The position numbers and the translations under genes were made by a program. Shown piece after piece: positions 56,126 to 64,000 of a stretch of 64,000 bases of DNA. Below the pieces are notes generated by a model. The model saw only the letters and a list, made by a program, of their open reading frames with translations. It had not been told where the DNA came from and ran no database searches. The DNA is taken from assembly GCA_037045145.1 (NCBI GenBank), contig JBAOIA010000011.1:1302001-1366000 (forward strand). Reading direction: 5' to 3'. This DNA is from Bacteroidia bacterium (GTDB lineage Bacteria > Bacteroidota > Bacteroidia > AKYH767-A > OLB10). Numbering within the stretch: the stretch's first letter is position 1; each line of letters begins with the position of its first letter.

Positions 56126-56998
56126 TTAAACATCAAAAGTCAAATGTTTTTCTGCATGATAGCTGGAACGTACCAACGGACCGCTTTCAACATATTTAAA
56201 ACCCATATCAAGGCCAATTTGTTTGTATTCTTTGAAAACAGCAGGGTTAACAAACTCTGCTATTGGTAAATGTTCTTTGGTAGGTTGAAGATATTGACCT
56301 AAGGTTAAAATATGAACTCCATTTTGGTATAAGTCATTCATTGTTTCCAAAACCTCTTCACGTGTTTCACCTAAACCTAACATCACGCCAGATTTCGTTC
56401 TTAGTCCAAAAGCATTGATACGTTTCAAAGCCTCAAGGCTTCTGTCATATTTTGCCTGAACACGTACTTCTTTTGTAAGCCTTCTTACTGTCTCCAAATT
56501 GTGCGACATGATTTCAGGTTTTTCTTGCATTACACGCTCCAGGTTTTCCCATTTTCCTGCAAAATCCGGAACCAAGGTTTCCATTGTAGTACCTTGCGAA
56601 ATTTCTCTGACCTTTCTAATGGTTTCGGCCCAAATCTCAGAGCCGCCATCTTTTAAATCATCACGATCAACGCTGGTAATGACACAATGTTTTACTTTCA
56701 TTAGTTTAACTGACTCTGCAATTCGTTGCGGTTCCGTTTTATCAACAGCTAAAGGTTTTCCCGTTGCAACAGCACAAAATTTGCAAGAACGCGTACAGAT
56801 GTTTCCAAGAATCATAAAGGTTGCTGTGCCTGCTCCCCAACATTCACCCATATTAGGACAATTTCCACTTTCACATATAGTGTGTAGTTTGTTGTTGTCA
56901 ACAATGCCTCTAACTTTTCTGTACTCTTCGCCAATAGGTAGTTTTACTTTTAACCATTCCGGCTTCTTATATAAACGCTCTTTAGCTTGTTCTTCCAT
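56126..56998 (-). CDS. lipA: Lipoyl synthase
   Basis: 290 residues, radical SAM enzyme inserting two sulfurs into octanoyl groups. The auxiliary cluster motif is CESGNCPNMGEC (C-x4-C-x5-C), the SAM cluster motif is CTRSCKFC (CxxxCxxC), and the family end RSSYHAEKH is present. Full length. First gene of the lipA-gap-ctlX run, 115 bp from the tRNA-Ala 3' end, with the tRNA terminator between. Confidence 0.96.
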   Translation of the reverse strand: MEEQAKERLYKKPEWLKVKLPIGEEYRKVRGIVDNNKLHTICESGNCPNMGECWGAGTATFMILGNICTRSCKFCAVATGKPLAVDKTEPQRIAESVKLMKVKHCVITSVDRDDLKDGGSEIWAETIRKVREISQGTTMETLVPDFAGKWENLERVMQEKPEIMSHNLETVRRLTKEVRVQAKYDRSLEALKRINAFGLRTKSGVMLGLGETREEVLETMNDLYQNGVHILTLGQYLQPTKEHLPIAEFVNPAVFKEYKQIGLDMGFKYVESGPLVRSSYHAEKHLTFDV

Positions 56999-57077
56999 AA
57001 TGCAAAACTAAACAAATCATTGGCTGCGATAGTTTGAACATGATTAACTTTAATGCGTAATTATCATTTGAGGAAAT

Positions 57078-57106
57078 AAAAAATCCCGCTAAATGCGGGA
57101 TTTTTT
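57078..57106 (-). terminator. Rho-independent terminator after tRNA-Ala
   Basis: A perfect 12-bp stem (57078-57089 with 57095-57106, core cccgc/gcggg) closes a 5-nt loop and is flanked by A and T runs on both sides, so it can work in both directions. In the minus direction it follows the tRNA 3' end by 7 nt. Confidence 0.8.
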
Positions 57107-57113
57107 ATTAGTG

Positions 57114-57187
<74 letters not shown>

Positions 57188-57258
57188 TGATAATTGATGT
57201 TGGTTGAATGGGCTGCAAAGAAATAAAAAAATAAAATTACCGTGTGTGATGATAGAAA

Positions 57259-57295
57259 AAAAAAGAGGCTGTCCTTTTGAGCCAGCCTCTTTTTT
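57259..57295 (-). terminator. Terminator of the MAM/CARDB T9SS cargo gene
   Basis: A 13-bp perfect stem (57259-57271 with 57283-57295) around a core agaggctg/cagcctct, an 11-nt loop, and a T-run in the minus direction. It begins 14 nt past the stop codon of the minus-strand gene. Confidence 0.85.
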
Positions 57296-57309
57296 AAACT
57301 TTAAAGAGT

Positions 57310-60300
57310 TTATTTAGCAATAACCATCTTTTTAACCAATTGACGGTCGTTGTGCTTTAATACATAGAAATAAACACCACTTGCCAGATTTTCTGCGTTT
57401 ACGGTAACATTGTAAGTGCCTGCAGAAAGATTAGAGTTAACAGGTGTCATTAGAACTTTACCTGTAACATCAACAATGTCAAGTTGTGTGCTTCCGTTGT
57501 CAGATAAGTTGAATGTTATTACAGAATAATCACTAAATGGATTTGGTGTATTCTGAATCATATCAAACGCATTGTTCAAATCTGTCAAACCGGTTGTACA
57601 TAATGTAATCGGGCTTTTAACTTCCAAACAAACATCATCTATTGCCCAACCTTCATCACGAACGCTGAAGTCAGAGTTAAATCTCCATCTGAAGATAACT
57701 TGTTGAGGTCCTGCATTAGTTAAACAAATATCATGTCCTGCCTGACCCCAGCCACCGCTGTTGCCTGACCAGCCCGGATGTACAGGAGGAACAGGTCCTA
57801 ATGCTGTGATGTTATAAGTATTCATCCAGTTTGGGTCATGATCATCACCTAACTGATTCCATGTAGCGCCCAGGTTTGTTGAATATTCAAATGTTCCACC
57901 ATCTTCATTTCTTTCTGTCTTGAAACTGTGCCAGAAATTGATGTTATATGTTAATCCACCTGTTAAAGTAAATACAGGTGAATACAATGCAGAAGTGTCA
58001 CGATTTGGATATTGACCTGCAAGACTTGTAAACCATGAATTTACAGGACTATGATTACCACCTAACTTAACAGAAGTTCCTAAATCCCAGCTGGAATTTG
58101 TTGAATAAGAGGTTGCATTTAATGTTACCCAACGGTAGCCACTTTCAAAATCATAACACTTTGAAGTTGCACCGGCACCAACAGTAGCAGAGTCAAACAC
58201 CTGAACAGAATAGCAAATGGTATCACCAATTGGTTTTAAGTCGGCCGATTGATTTGGATAATAAGTAGAAACACACACATTGTGGAAACCTGGAGAGGCA
58301 ATCCATCCGTTAACATAAGTATAATTTATGTTGGTGTTTGGATTTAATGGAGTTGCTAAGGTAACGGTATCGTTAGAGATAATATTTCCATCAACTCTTA
58401 ATGTAGTTACAAAGTTGTTTACAGCAGAAGTACCATCATTGTAAATCTTTGATTTAAATGGCATACTCTGTCCAGGGAAGATAAATGGAGGGCCTGGATT
58501 TGCAGTTGAAACAGCAACAGGAGTAACTGTTAATGGAACAGGAACTGTTAAACAGAAATCGTCTATCGAATAACCATTTGTCTGAACAGAGCCATCTGAA
58601 TTAAAGATATAACGGAACTGAACCATTGGCTGGTTGTTGAATATCGGATCAAGTTTACGCATACTGCGTATCCATCCTGTTGGTAAAGCACACAAAGCAT
58701 TACCTTGTGTCCAAGCATATTGCTGACTTGAATTTAGTTGGTTGTCATTATACCAGTTGAACTGACCCATAGTAATTGTATCACATGGTGTACCTAAAAT
58801 TGTCCAGGCACCATTACCAATGCGGTATTCCATACGGGCACCATCCCAATTGCTTTCTGATGCTACATTTTGCCAAAAGCTAAGGGTAGCATCAACTGCA
58901 TTAGTTAAATCAAATATTGGAGTATAAAGTTGAGAGTTGGCATTTGCACCATAAACACTGTTGAGGTTAATATCCCAACAGTTTACACCACTGTAAGCAG
59001 AGTTAGTAGTACCAAAAGTAGGAGTTCCAAACTGCCAGTCAGAGCCCGGAGTGGTACTCAAATTTTGTGTTGACCAGCCAATGTTTCCATTTTCAAAATC
59101 ATCACAATAGGAATTGTTAAAGTCAACAGCTATCACCGGTACACCAACGGCATTACCCACTAAGGTATCATTGGCTGAATTACAGTCACCGGACAGGTCT
59201 GTCCAGGCTGTTATTGTATATTGCCCACCCGGTGTGGTGTATGTAGTCGGTATAATAAATGTAGCATTGCCATTAGGAGCAAGATTGCCGTTCCATGTAT
59301 AAGGAGGTAATACAGGTGTTCCGTTAATTGCATAGGTAACATTTAAGCTTGTCAATGCTGCTGTTCCATAGTTATGTATTGTAACCTGAACAGAATCTGG
59401 GGTGCCTTGCATCAAGGTGTTACCTAATGATGCATTATATGAAACCACAGCTGTTACACCTGCATCAGGCGAACATGGAATAGAAACACAGAAGTTGTCA
59501 AGAGATACGCCCACACCTCCTGTTCCAAAAGTAGTTGCATAGAAAACAAAACGGAATCGAATTGTTGTTGGAGCAGTTACAAGTAGATTATTCAGGAAGT
59601 AAGTTGATTTTTTCCAGCCGCTTGAACTGTTATTAAATGCAGGTTTCTGAGTAAAGTCAAGGTTTGCTGTAGTGTACCAGTTTGAGGCATTTGGATCTCC
59701 CATAGTACCTAAAATACTCCAGTTTGTACCATCAATTGTATATTCTACCCAAAAACCATCTGTATTTGCAGTACTGTAATTACTGAAGAAAGACATAGTC
59801 AGGTTACTGTTTGACAAACCTGTAATATCATAAATAGGTGTAAATAAAGTATCAATTTCATTTTGTACATATCCGGTATTAAGATTGATATCCCATGCAT
59901 TTACTCCTGAATAGGCGCCTGTAGTTGCACCAAAAGCCGGTGTTCCTAATTGCCATTCATTGGAGCCACCTGTAGGTGTTGATAGCCAACCTACGTTACC
60001 ACTCTCAAAGTCATCGCAAGAAGTTAATGTGAGAACAGGAATACCGGTGCTGCTCATACAAGTAGTATCGTTATATGGTAGTCCATCATTTGGTAAGGAT
60101 GTATAAGCGCAAATGGTAAATGGCCCTGATGGAATAGGTAAACAAGGTGTAATGGTGAATACTGTTGAGCCACCAGGAGCAAGGTTGCCTGTCCATGTTG
60201 CTGTTTGTGTTACACCGGTACTTGTTGTGTAGGTAACCGGGGTTGAAGTAATTGGCTGACTGCCAAAGTTGGTAATAGTAACTTCTACAGGAATACACAG

Positions 60301-61863
60301 TCCGGCAGGTGCCTGAACAGGTGGTTGTGATATAATTTGCACACCTGCATCTTGTGGTGGTGGAACGAATATACACACATCATCAATTGCAAATCCGTCT
60401 AATTGCACTGATGCATCAGAATTAAATACAAATCGGAATATCACACTGGTCTGATTATCCAGAATACTCAATTTATGCATTGCTTTAAACCAGCCAGCAG
60501 TACCGGAAATAACCTGACTTGACCCTGTCCATGCATAAGTTTGACTTGAGTTTAATTGATTATCATTATACCAGTTAAGACAAGTAGGGAAAGAGCAGAT
60601 ATTAGTACCAAGTACTGACCATGTAATGCCATTGTCTGTTGTATATTCTAACCTGGCACCATCCCATGCATTTTCACAATTTGAATTAATCCAAAACTCA
60701 ATTTGCGCATTAAATACACCTAAGAATGAGAATGTAGGTGAATATAAATAAGAAAGACAACTGCTAGTATATTGTTGGTCTAAACCAACCTCCCAAATAT
60801 TTGGCGCAGAATGTGCAGAGCCCGGCCAAATTGTCGATTGTCCTCTTTGCCAAGGTGTTGAACCTGCTGTGCCAACCGAGTCTGTCCATAAGTTTTGCAA
60901 ATCGAAATTGTCACAGAAGGGGAAGGTAATACCTTGAGAAGCTACAAAAGTTATACAGCCGGAGGTTGGAAATACAGCCGAATTGGCACATCCGGATGCA
61001 TCAACGCCTGTTATAGAATAACAAATTGTGTCACCATCATTAACAGCCGGAATGACTCCTGAGTAATCATTATTACCCATGTCAGTCATTGGTACACTTA
61101 CGGGAGTTCCATTATTTATTGTATATGTTAAAGTAGCGCTCAATATACCCGAAGCATCGGTTATGTGTGAGTTGATAGTATAAGGTCCAAGGTTATATAC
61201 AGTTCCCTGTGGGTAGCCACTATTAAATGCTATAACAGGAGGATCCAACTCACAAACAGCAGCCTGAATACAGATATCATCAATAAACCATCCCGGATAA
61301 CCACCGGCACCACCACCATTTACATCGGAAAGTCTAAAACGTAATCTGAAATCAGATACACCACCCCATTGAGAGAGGTTAAAACGCGCCAGGTGCCACA
61401 TGCTGTTAGTAGGTACAGTTGCCGGCACTCCCGGATCCCAATCTAAAGTTGTTGCAGACGAGAAGTATCCTTGACCAACATAAGCAGGATAGTCAACCAA
61501 TGTAGAGTCAAACTCTGCAGGTGTAAGAGTAGTCCAAGTTAGCCCACCGTCAATTGATACTTCTGGATTGGCCCAGTCAAAAAAGTCAATCCGGCAAATG
61601 TGCTGGAAGGTTACACTTACAAAGAAGAAACCGCTTAAGTCTATAGGACCGGTTTCAAGAATAGCATCGGTACCATTTAGTACCTGTGCAGAATCACAGG
61701 CTACACCCGACACACTAATGCGTGTGTTTTGAACCCATGCATTTGCGGGAGTTGATGTAACCGAGTCAATTGTTTCCATGTCTTCAGAGAAATAACAGTT
61801 CGATTGGGCAAAGCCTACCAAACTTGCTAATCCAAGACTTAGTGTTGTAAACAGTCTTTTCAT
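57310..61863 (-). CDS. Large T9SS cargo with repeated MAM/jelly-roll-like and CARDB-like domains
   Basis: 1517 residues with signal peptide MKRLFTTLSLGLASLVGFAQ. Five related lectin-like units begin with C-x-D-F/M-E patterns (about 20, 315, 625, 925 and 1235) and contain WDGARLEYTTDNG, NWYNDNQLNSSQ and SVQLDGFAIDDVCI. Between them lie CARDB-like domains (DAGVQIISQPP, LAPGGSTVFTITPCL). The first part also has a Big-like domain. The type A sorting domain starts NTPNPFSDYSVITF and ends KKMVIAK. Likely a surface adhesin or carbohydrate-binding protein. It has a well-formed promoter and terminator and is monocistronic. Confidence 0.85.
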   Translation of the reverse strand: MKRLFTTLSLGLASLVGFAQSNCYFSEDMETIDSVTSTPANAWVQNTRISVSGVACDSAQVLNGTDAILETGPIDLSGFFFVSVTFQHICRIDFFDWANPEVSIDGGLTWTTLTPAEFDSTLVDYPAYVGQGYFSSATTLDWDPGVPATVPTNSMWHLARFNLSQWGGVSDFRLRFRLSDVNGGGAGGYPGWFIDDICIQAAVCELDPPVIAFNSGYPQGTVYNLGPYTINSHITDASGILSATLTYTINNGTPVSVPMTDMGNNDYSGVIPAVNDGDTICYSITGVDASGCANSAVFPTSGCITFVASQGITFPFCDNFDLQNLWTDSVGTAGSTPWQRGQSTIWPGSAHSAPNIWEVGLDQQYTSSCLSYLYSPTFSFLGVFNAQIEFWINSNCENAWDGARLEYTTDNGITWSVLGTNICSFPTCLNWYNDNQLNSSQTYAWTGSSQVISGTAGWFKAMHKLSILDNQTSVIFRFVFNSDASVQLDGFAIDDVCIFVPPPQDAGVQIISQPPVQAPAGLCIPVEVTITNFGSQPITSTPVTYTTSTGVTQTATWTGNLAPGGSTVFTITPCLPIPSGPFTICAYTSLPNDGLPYNDTTCMSSTGIPVLTLTSCDDFESGNVGWLSTPTGGSNEWQLGTPAFGATTGAYSGVNAWDINLNTGYVQNEIDTLFTPIYDITGLSNSNLTMSFFSNYSTANTDGFWVEYTIDGTNWSILGTMGDPNASNWYTTANLDFTQKPAFNNSSSGWKKSTYFLNNLLVTAPTTIRFRFVFYATTFGTGGVGVSLDNFCVSIPCSPDAGVTAVVSYNASLGNTLMQGTPDSVQVTIHNYGTAALTSLNVTYAINGTPVLPPYTWNGNLAPNGNATFIIPTTYTTPGGQYTITAWTDLSGDCNSANDTLVGNAVGVPVIAVDFNNSYCDDFENGNIGWSTQNLSTTPGSDWQFGTPTFGTTNSAYSGVNCWDINLNSVYGANANSQLYTPIFDLTNAVDATLSFWQNVASESNWDGARMEYRIGNGAWTILGTPCDTITMGQFNWYNDNQLNSSQQYAWTQGNALCALPTGWIRSMRKLDPIFNNQPMVQFRYIFNSDGSVQTNGYSIDDFCLTVPVPLTVTPVAVSTANPGPPFIFPGQSMPFKSKIYNDGTSAVNNFVTTLRVDGNIISNDTVTLATPLNPNTNINYTYVNGWIASPGFHNVCVSTYYPNQSADLKPIGDTICYSVQVFDSATVGAGATSKCYDFESGYRWVTLNATSYSTNSSWDLGTSVKLGGNHSPVNSWFTSLAGQYPNRDTSALYSPVFTLTGGLTYNINFWHSFKTERNEDGGTFEYSTNLGATWNQLGDDHDPNWMNTYNITALGPVPPVHPGWSGNSGGWGQAGHDICLTNAGPQQVIFRWRFNSDFSVRDEGWAIDDVCLEVKSPITLCTTGLTDLNNAFDMIQNTPNPFSDYSVITFNLSDNGSTQLDIVDVTGKVLMTPVNSNLSAGTYNVTVNAENLASGVYFYVLKHNDRQLVKKMVIAK

Positions 61864-61904
61864 TACTTTTTGATTTTAAGGAATTTTTGAGATTTTATAC
61901 GATT

Positions 61905-61933
61905 CAAAAGTATAAAAATAGAATTACATGCAA
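61905..61933 (-). promoter_or_regulatory. Bacteroidota-type promoter for the MAM/CARDB T9SS cargo
   Basis: On the minus strand, TTG (plus 61931-61933) and TACTTTTG (plus 61905-61912) are separated by 18 bp, a close match to TTG and TAnnTTTG. Predicted start near 61898, giving a leader of about 35 nt. Confidence 0.55.
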
Positions 61934-62020
61934 ATTGACTTTTTGTAATTTTTTCAAATTAGTGTAATATTTTGTAAAATCAATATTAATTTGTTTCTTT
62001 ACGGTTTAATTAATTCCGGG

Positions 62021-62140
62021 ATGAAGCGACCAGATGATAATTTTATTTGGAAAGACTTGAGCTATCTTCAGGAGTTAGGGTTATGCATAATCCTGATTGC
62101 TATTTTCATCTACTTTTTAGTCAGCAACTATAACGGCTGA
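62021..62140 (+). CDS. Possible 39-residue membrane protein
   Basis: A short ORF in the 352-bp gap between the T9SS cargo and sucC. It encodes MKRPDDNFIWKDLSYLQEL followed by one hydrophobic helix (about 20-36) and a short tail, ending TGA at 62138. Its charged N-terminus and single helix resemble a real tiny membrane protein. No homologue is recognised, and no clear promoter is seen. The rest of the gap appears empty except promoter-like sequence before sucC. Confidence 0.35.
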   Translation: MKRPDDNFIWKDLSYLQELGLCIILIAIFIYFLVSNYNG

Positions 62141-62194
62141 TTCCTCAAGTTTATTTTTTCTTTGACAACAAGACGTCATTTTGATGTTTAAGTT

Positions 62195-62202
62195 TATTTT
62201 TG
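62195..62202 (+). promoter_or_regulatory. Possible -7 element for sucC
   Basis: TATTTTTG matches TAnnTTTG and lies 13 bp before the sucC ATG, so the leader would be very short. No TTG is at the ideal distance (nearest candidates leave 11 or 30 bp), so support is weak. Confidence 0.3.
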
Positions 62203-62215
62203 TGAAAATTTTCAT

Positions 62216-63406
62216 ATGAACATTCACGAATATCAGGGTAAATCCATTTTAAAATCTTTTGGTGTAGCCATTCAGGAAGGAATTGTAGCTGAAACAGCCG
62301 AACAGGCAGTAGCTGCAGCTAAAGAACTTCAAAATCAAACAGGAACAAATTTTTGGGTAGTCAAAGCGCAAATACATGCAGGTGGCCGTGGCAAGGGTGG
62401 AGGCGTAAAGCTTGCCAAATCAATTGATGAGGTAAAAGAAAAAGCCAATTCAATTATTGGTATGCAGTTGGTAACGCCACAAACCGGTCCACAGGGTAAA
62501 AAAGTTCATAAGGTGTTGATTGCACAGGATGTTTATTATCCGGGCGAGTCAAAAACAGCTGAGTTTTATATGAGTGTTTTATTAAATCGTCAGGCCGGTA
62601 AAAACATCATCATGTATTCCACAGAAGGAGGTATGGATATTGAAGAGGTGGCAGCAAAAACTCCCGAAAAAATTTTTAAAGAAGAAATTGATCCTTCCAT
62701 AGGGCTGCAACCTTTTCAAGTAAGAAAAATTGCATTCAACCTTGGCTTGAGTGGTAATGCCTATAAAGAAATGGTAAAGTTTGTGAGCGCTCTGTACAGA
62801 GCTTATGAAAGTTGCGATGCATCGCTGTTTGAAATTAATCCGGTTTTAAAAACCTCTGACAATAAAATTATTGCTGTTGACGCCAAAGTTAATCTTGATG
62901 AAAATGCTTTGTTCCGACATGCCGACTATGCTGCCATGCGCGATAAGTCAGAAGAAGACCCAACAGAAGTTGAGGCCAGCGAACATGATTTGAATTATGT
63001 GAAGTTAGAAGGTAACGTGGGGTGCATGGTCAATGGTGCAGGTCTTGCCATGGCAACTATGGATATCATAAAATTAGCAGGTGGCGAACCGGCCAACTTC
63101 CTGGATATTGGCGGAACGGCCAATGCAGCTCGTGTTGAACAGGCATTTCGCATAATTCTAAAAGACCCAAATGTAAAAGCTATATTGATAAATATTTTTG
63201 GTGGTATTGTCAGATGCGACAGAGTTGCTCAGGGAATTGTTGACGCTTATAATAATATAGGGCAGATTCCTGTTCCCATTATTGTTCGTTTGCAGGGTAC
63301 TAATGCCGAAGAAGCAAAAAAGATAATAGATCAGTCAGGACTAAAAGTATTCTCTGCAATTTTATTAAAAGAAGCTGCACAGTTAGTAAAAGAAAAGCTT
63401 GGATAA
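62216..63406 (+). CDS. sucC: Succinate-CoA ligase (ADP-forming) beta subunit
   Basis: 396 residues. ATP-grasp N-terminal domain starting MNIHEYQGKSILKSFGV, with KAQIHAGGRGKGGGVK for nucleotide binding and EINPVLKT with metal ligands; the C-terminal CoA-ligase part has LDIGGTANAARVEQAF and NIFGGIVRCDRVAQGI. TCA-cycle enzyme making ATP from succinyl-CoA; acts as a complex with SucD, which is not in the window. Followed by an agmatinase-family gene 6 bp later. Confidence 0.96.
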   Translation: MNIHEYQGKSILKSFGVAIQEGIVAETAEQAVAAAKELQNQTGTNFWVVKAQIHAGGRGKGGGVKLAKSIDEVKEKANSIIGMQLVTPQTGPQGKKVHKVLIAQDVYYPGESKTAEFYMSVLLNRQAGKNIIMYSTEGGMDIEEVAAKTPEKIFKEEIDPSIGLQPFQVRKIAFNLGLSGNAYKEMVKFVSALYRAYESCDASLFEINPVLKTSDNKIIAVDAKVNLDENALFRHADYAAMRDKSEEDPTEVEASEHDLNYVKLEGNVGCMVNGAGLAMATMDIIKLAGGEPANFLDIGGTANAARVEQAFRIILKDPNVKAILINIFGGIVRCDRVAQGIVDAYNNIGQIPVPIIVRLQGTNAEEAKKIIDQSGLKVFSAILLKEAAQLVKEKLG

Positions 63407-63412
63407 GTAAAT

Positions 63413-64000
63413 ATGAAAGCCCTTTCAACCAAACATAATTTTTTGGGTATTGAAGATGAAAAGTATTACAACTACGCATCTTCAAAATATGTGATTCAGC
63501 AAGTGCCTTATGAATACACAAGCTCCTATCTGGCAGGCTCCAAAAATGGACCTTCTGCAATAGTAAAAGCTTCGCAGTATGTTGAATTATATGACGAAGA
63601 GTTAGATGCAGAAACTTATAAAACGTGTGGTATAGCAACACTAAAAGCACTTGATTTTAAAAATAAAACCAATAAAAAGGCCGTTGACTATATTGAGAAG
63701 GAAACGCTTGCCTTGCTTAACGACAATAAGTTTGTGGTTTCTCTCGGTGCCGAACACACTGTTACTTTAGGATTTGTGAAAGCACATATTCAAAAATTTA
63801 AAAACGTTTCAGTGCTTCAGATAGATGCTCATAGTGATTTGCGTGAATCTTATCACAACAACATTTATTCTCATGCCAGTGTCTTGAAAAGAATCTATGA
63901 TTTGGGTTTAAACATTGTTCAGGCTGGTATCAGAGCGCAGTGTATTGAAGAAGCACAGTTGATAAAGAAGTCAAAGCGACTGCATACTTATTATGCACAT
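63413..64000 (+). CDS. Agmatinase/arginase family hydrolase (5' part, cut by window edge)
   Basis: 196 codons from ATG 63413 are in the window, all open. SLGAEHTVTLGF corresponds to the GGxHS block, QIDAHSDLR is the DAHxD manganese motif, and YSHASVL the third ligand region. The ureohydrolase family includes agmatinase (SpeB), arginase and formimidoylglutamase; the order of motifs and N-terminal PYEYTSSYLAGSKNGPSAI fit agmatinase best. Starts 6 bp after sucC, so likely co-transcribed. The C-terminal half is not seen. Confidence 0.85.
   Translation, partial: MKALSTKHNFLGIEDEKYYNYASSKYVIQQVPYEYTSSYLAGSKNGPSAIVKASQYVELYDEELDAETYKTCGIATLKALDFKNKTNKKAVDYIEKETLALLNDNKFVVSLGAEHTVTLGFVKAHIQKFKNVSVLQIDAHSDLRESYHNNIYSHASVLKRIYDLGLNIVQAGIRAQCIEEAQLIKKSKRLHTYYAH

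Noticed and set aside
57001..57010. TAGTTTTG box as lipA promoter
   Set aside because: It lies only 4 bp before the lipA ATG, so transcription would begin after the start codon, and no -33 TTG is placed correctly.

Overview
The window looks like chromosomal DNA of a Bacteroidota bacterium, probably Chitinophagales/Sphingobacteriia-like, although no marker gene here fixes the genus. Evidence: AT-rich composition, TAnnTTTG-type -7 promoter elements, many proteins ending in a type IX secretion (T9SS) type A sorting domain, SprB repeats, an ExbB-ExbD-ExbD-TonB operon, and Bacteroidota-typical housekeeping genes.

Layout. (1) 1-5897, minus: one giant secreted protein, cut by the window edge, with an N-terminal CUB domain and 19 visible SprB-type repeats of about 78 residues, mostly alternating between two sub-types. 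(2) 6020-9716: a CPBP membrane protease divergent from dusB-murI-isoaspartyl peptidase. (3) 9717-10223: a non-coding stretch rich in nested inverted repeats. (4) 10224-26423: a chain of paralogous secreted-protein genes in A-B-A-B-A-B order. A is a beta-helix adhesin-like protein; B is a propeller-like protein of about 510 aa. Neighbours mostly overlap by 4 nt. Only A1 has an intact signal peptide, and A1 carries two apparent frameshifts. A2 is only the C-terminal helical and sorting part. A3 starts inside a palindromic repeat. (5) 26745-32438, minus: the exbB-exbD-exbD-tonB energy-transduction operon with a small membrane protein, a PstS-like lipoprotein and a TPR protein. (6) 32602-46583: PspC, a LEA-like lipoprotein, the selenouridine pair mnmH-selD, acs, a large membrane-anchored protein, a serine hydrolase, YggS, an EamA transporter and a long M1 metallopeptidase. 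(7) 46589-51393, minus: a large T9SS cargo behind a small exported protein. (8) 51583-54189: LpxH-like hydrolase and a YejM-like sulfatase-fold membrane protein. (9) 54186-57187, minus: lipA-gap-ctlX and tRNA-Ala. (10) 57310-61863, minus: a MAM/CARDB-like T9SS cargo. (11) 62021-64000: a tiny membrane ORF, sucC and the start of an agmatinase gene.

How they fit: five regions encode very large surface or secreted proteins that would use T9SS, while the rest is core metabolism, envelope biogenesis and tRNA modification. The most unusual part is region 4, which has the form of an expressed gene followed by partial copies that lack secretion signals. This could be simple duplication decay or a reservoir for gene conversion; the sequence alone does not decide.
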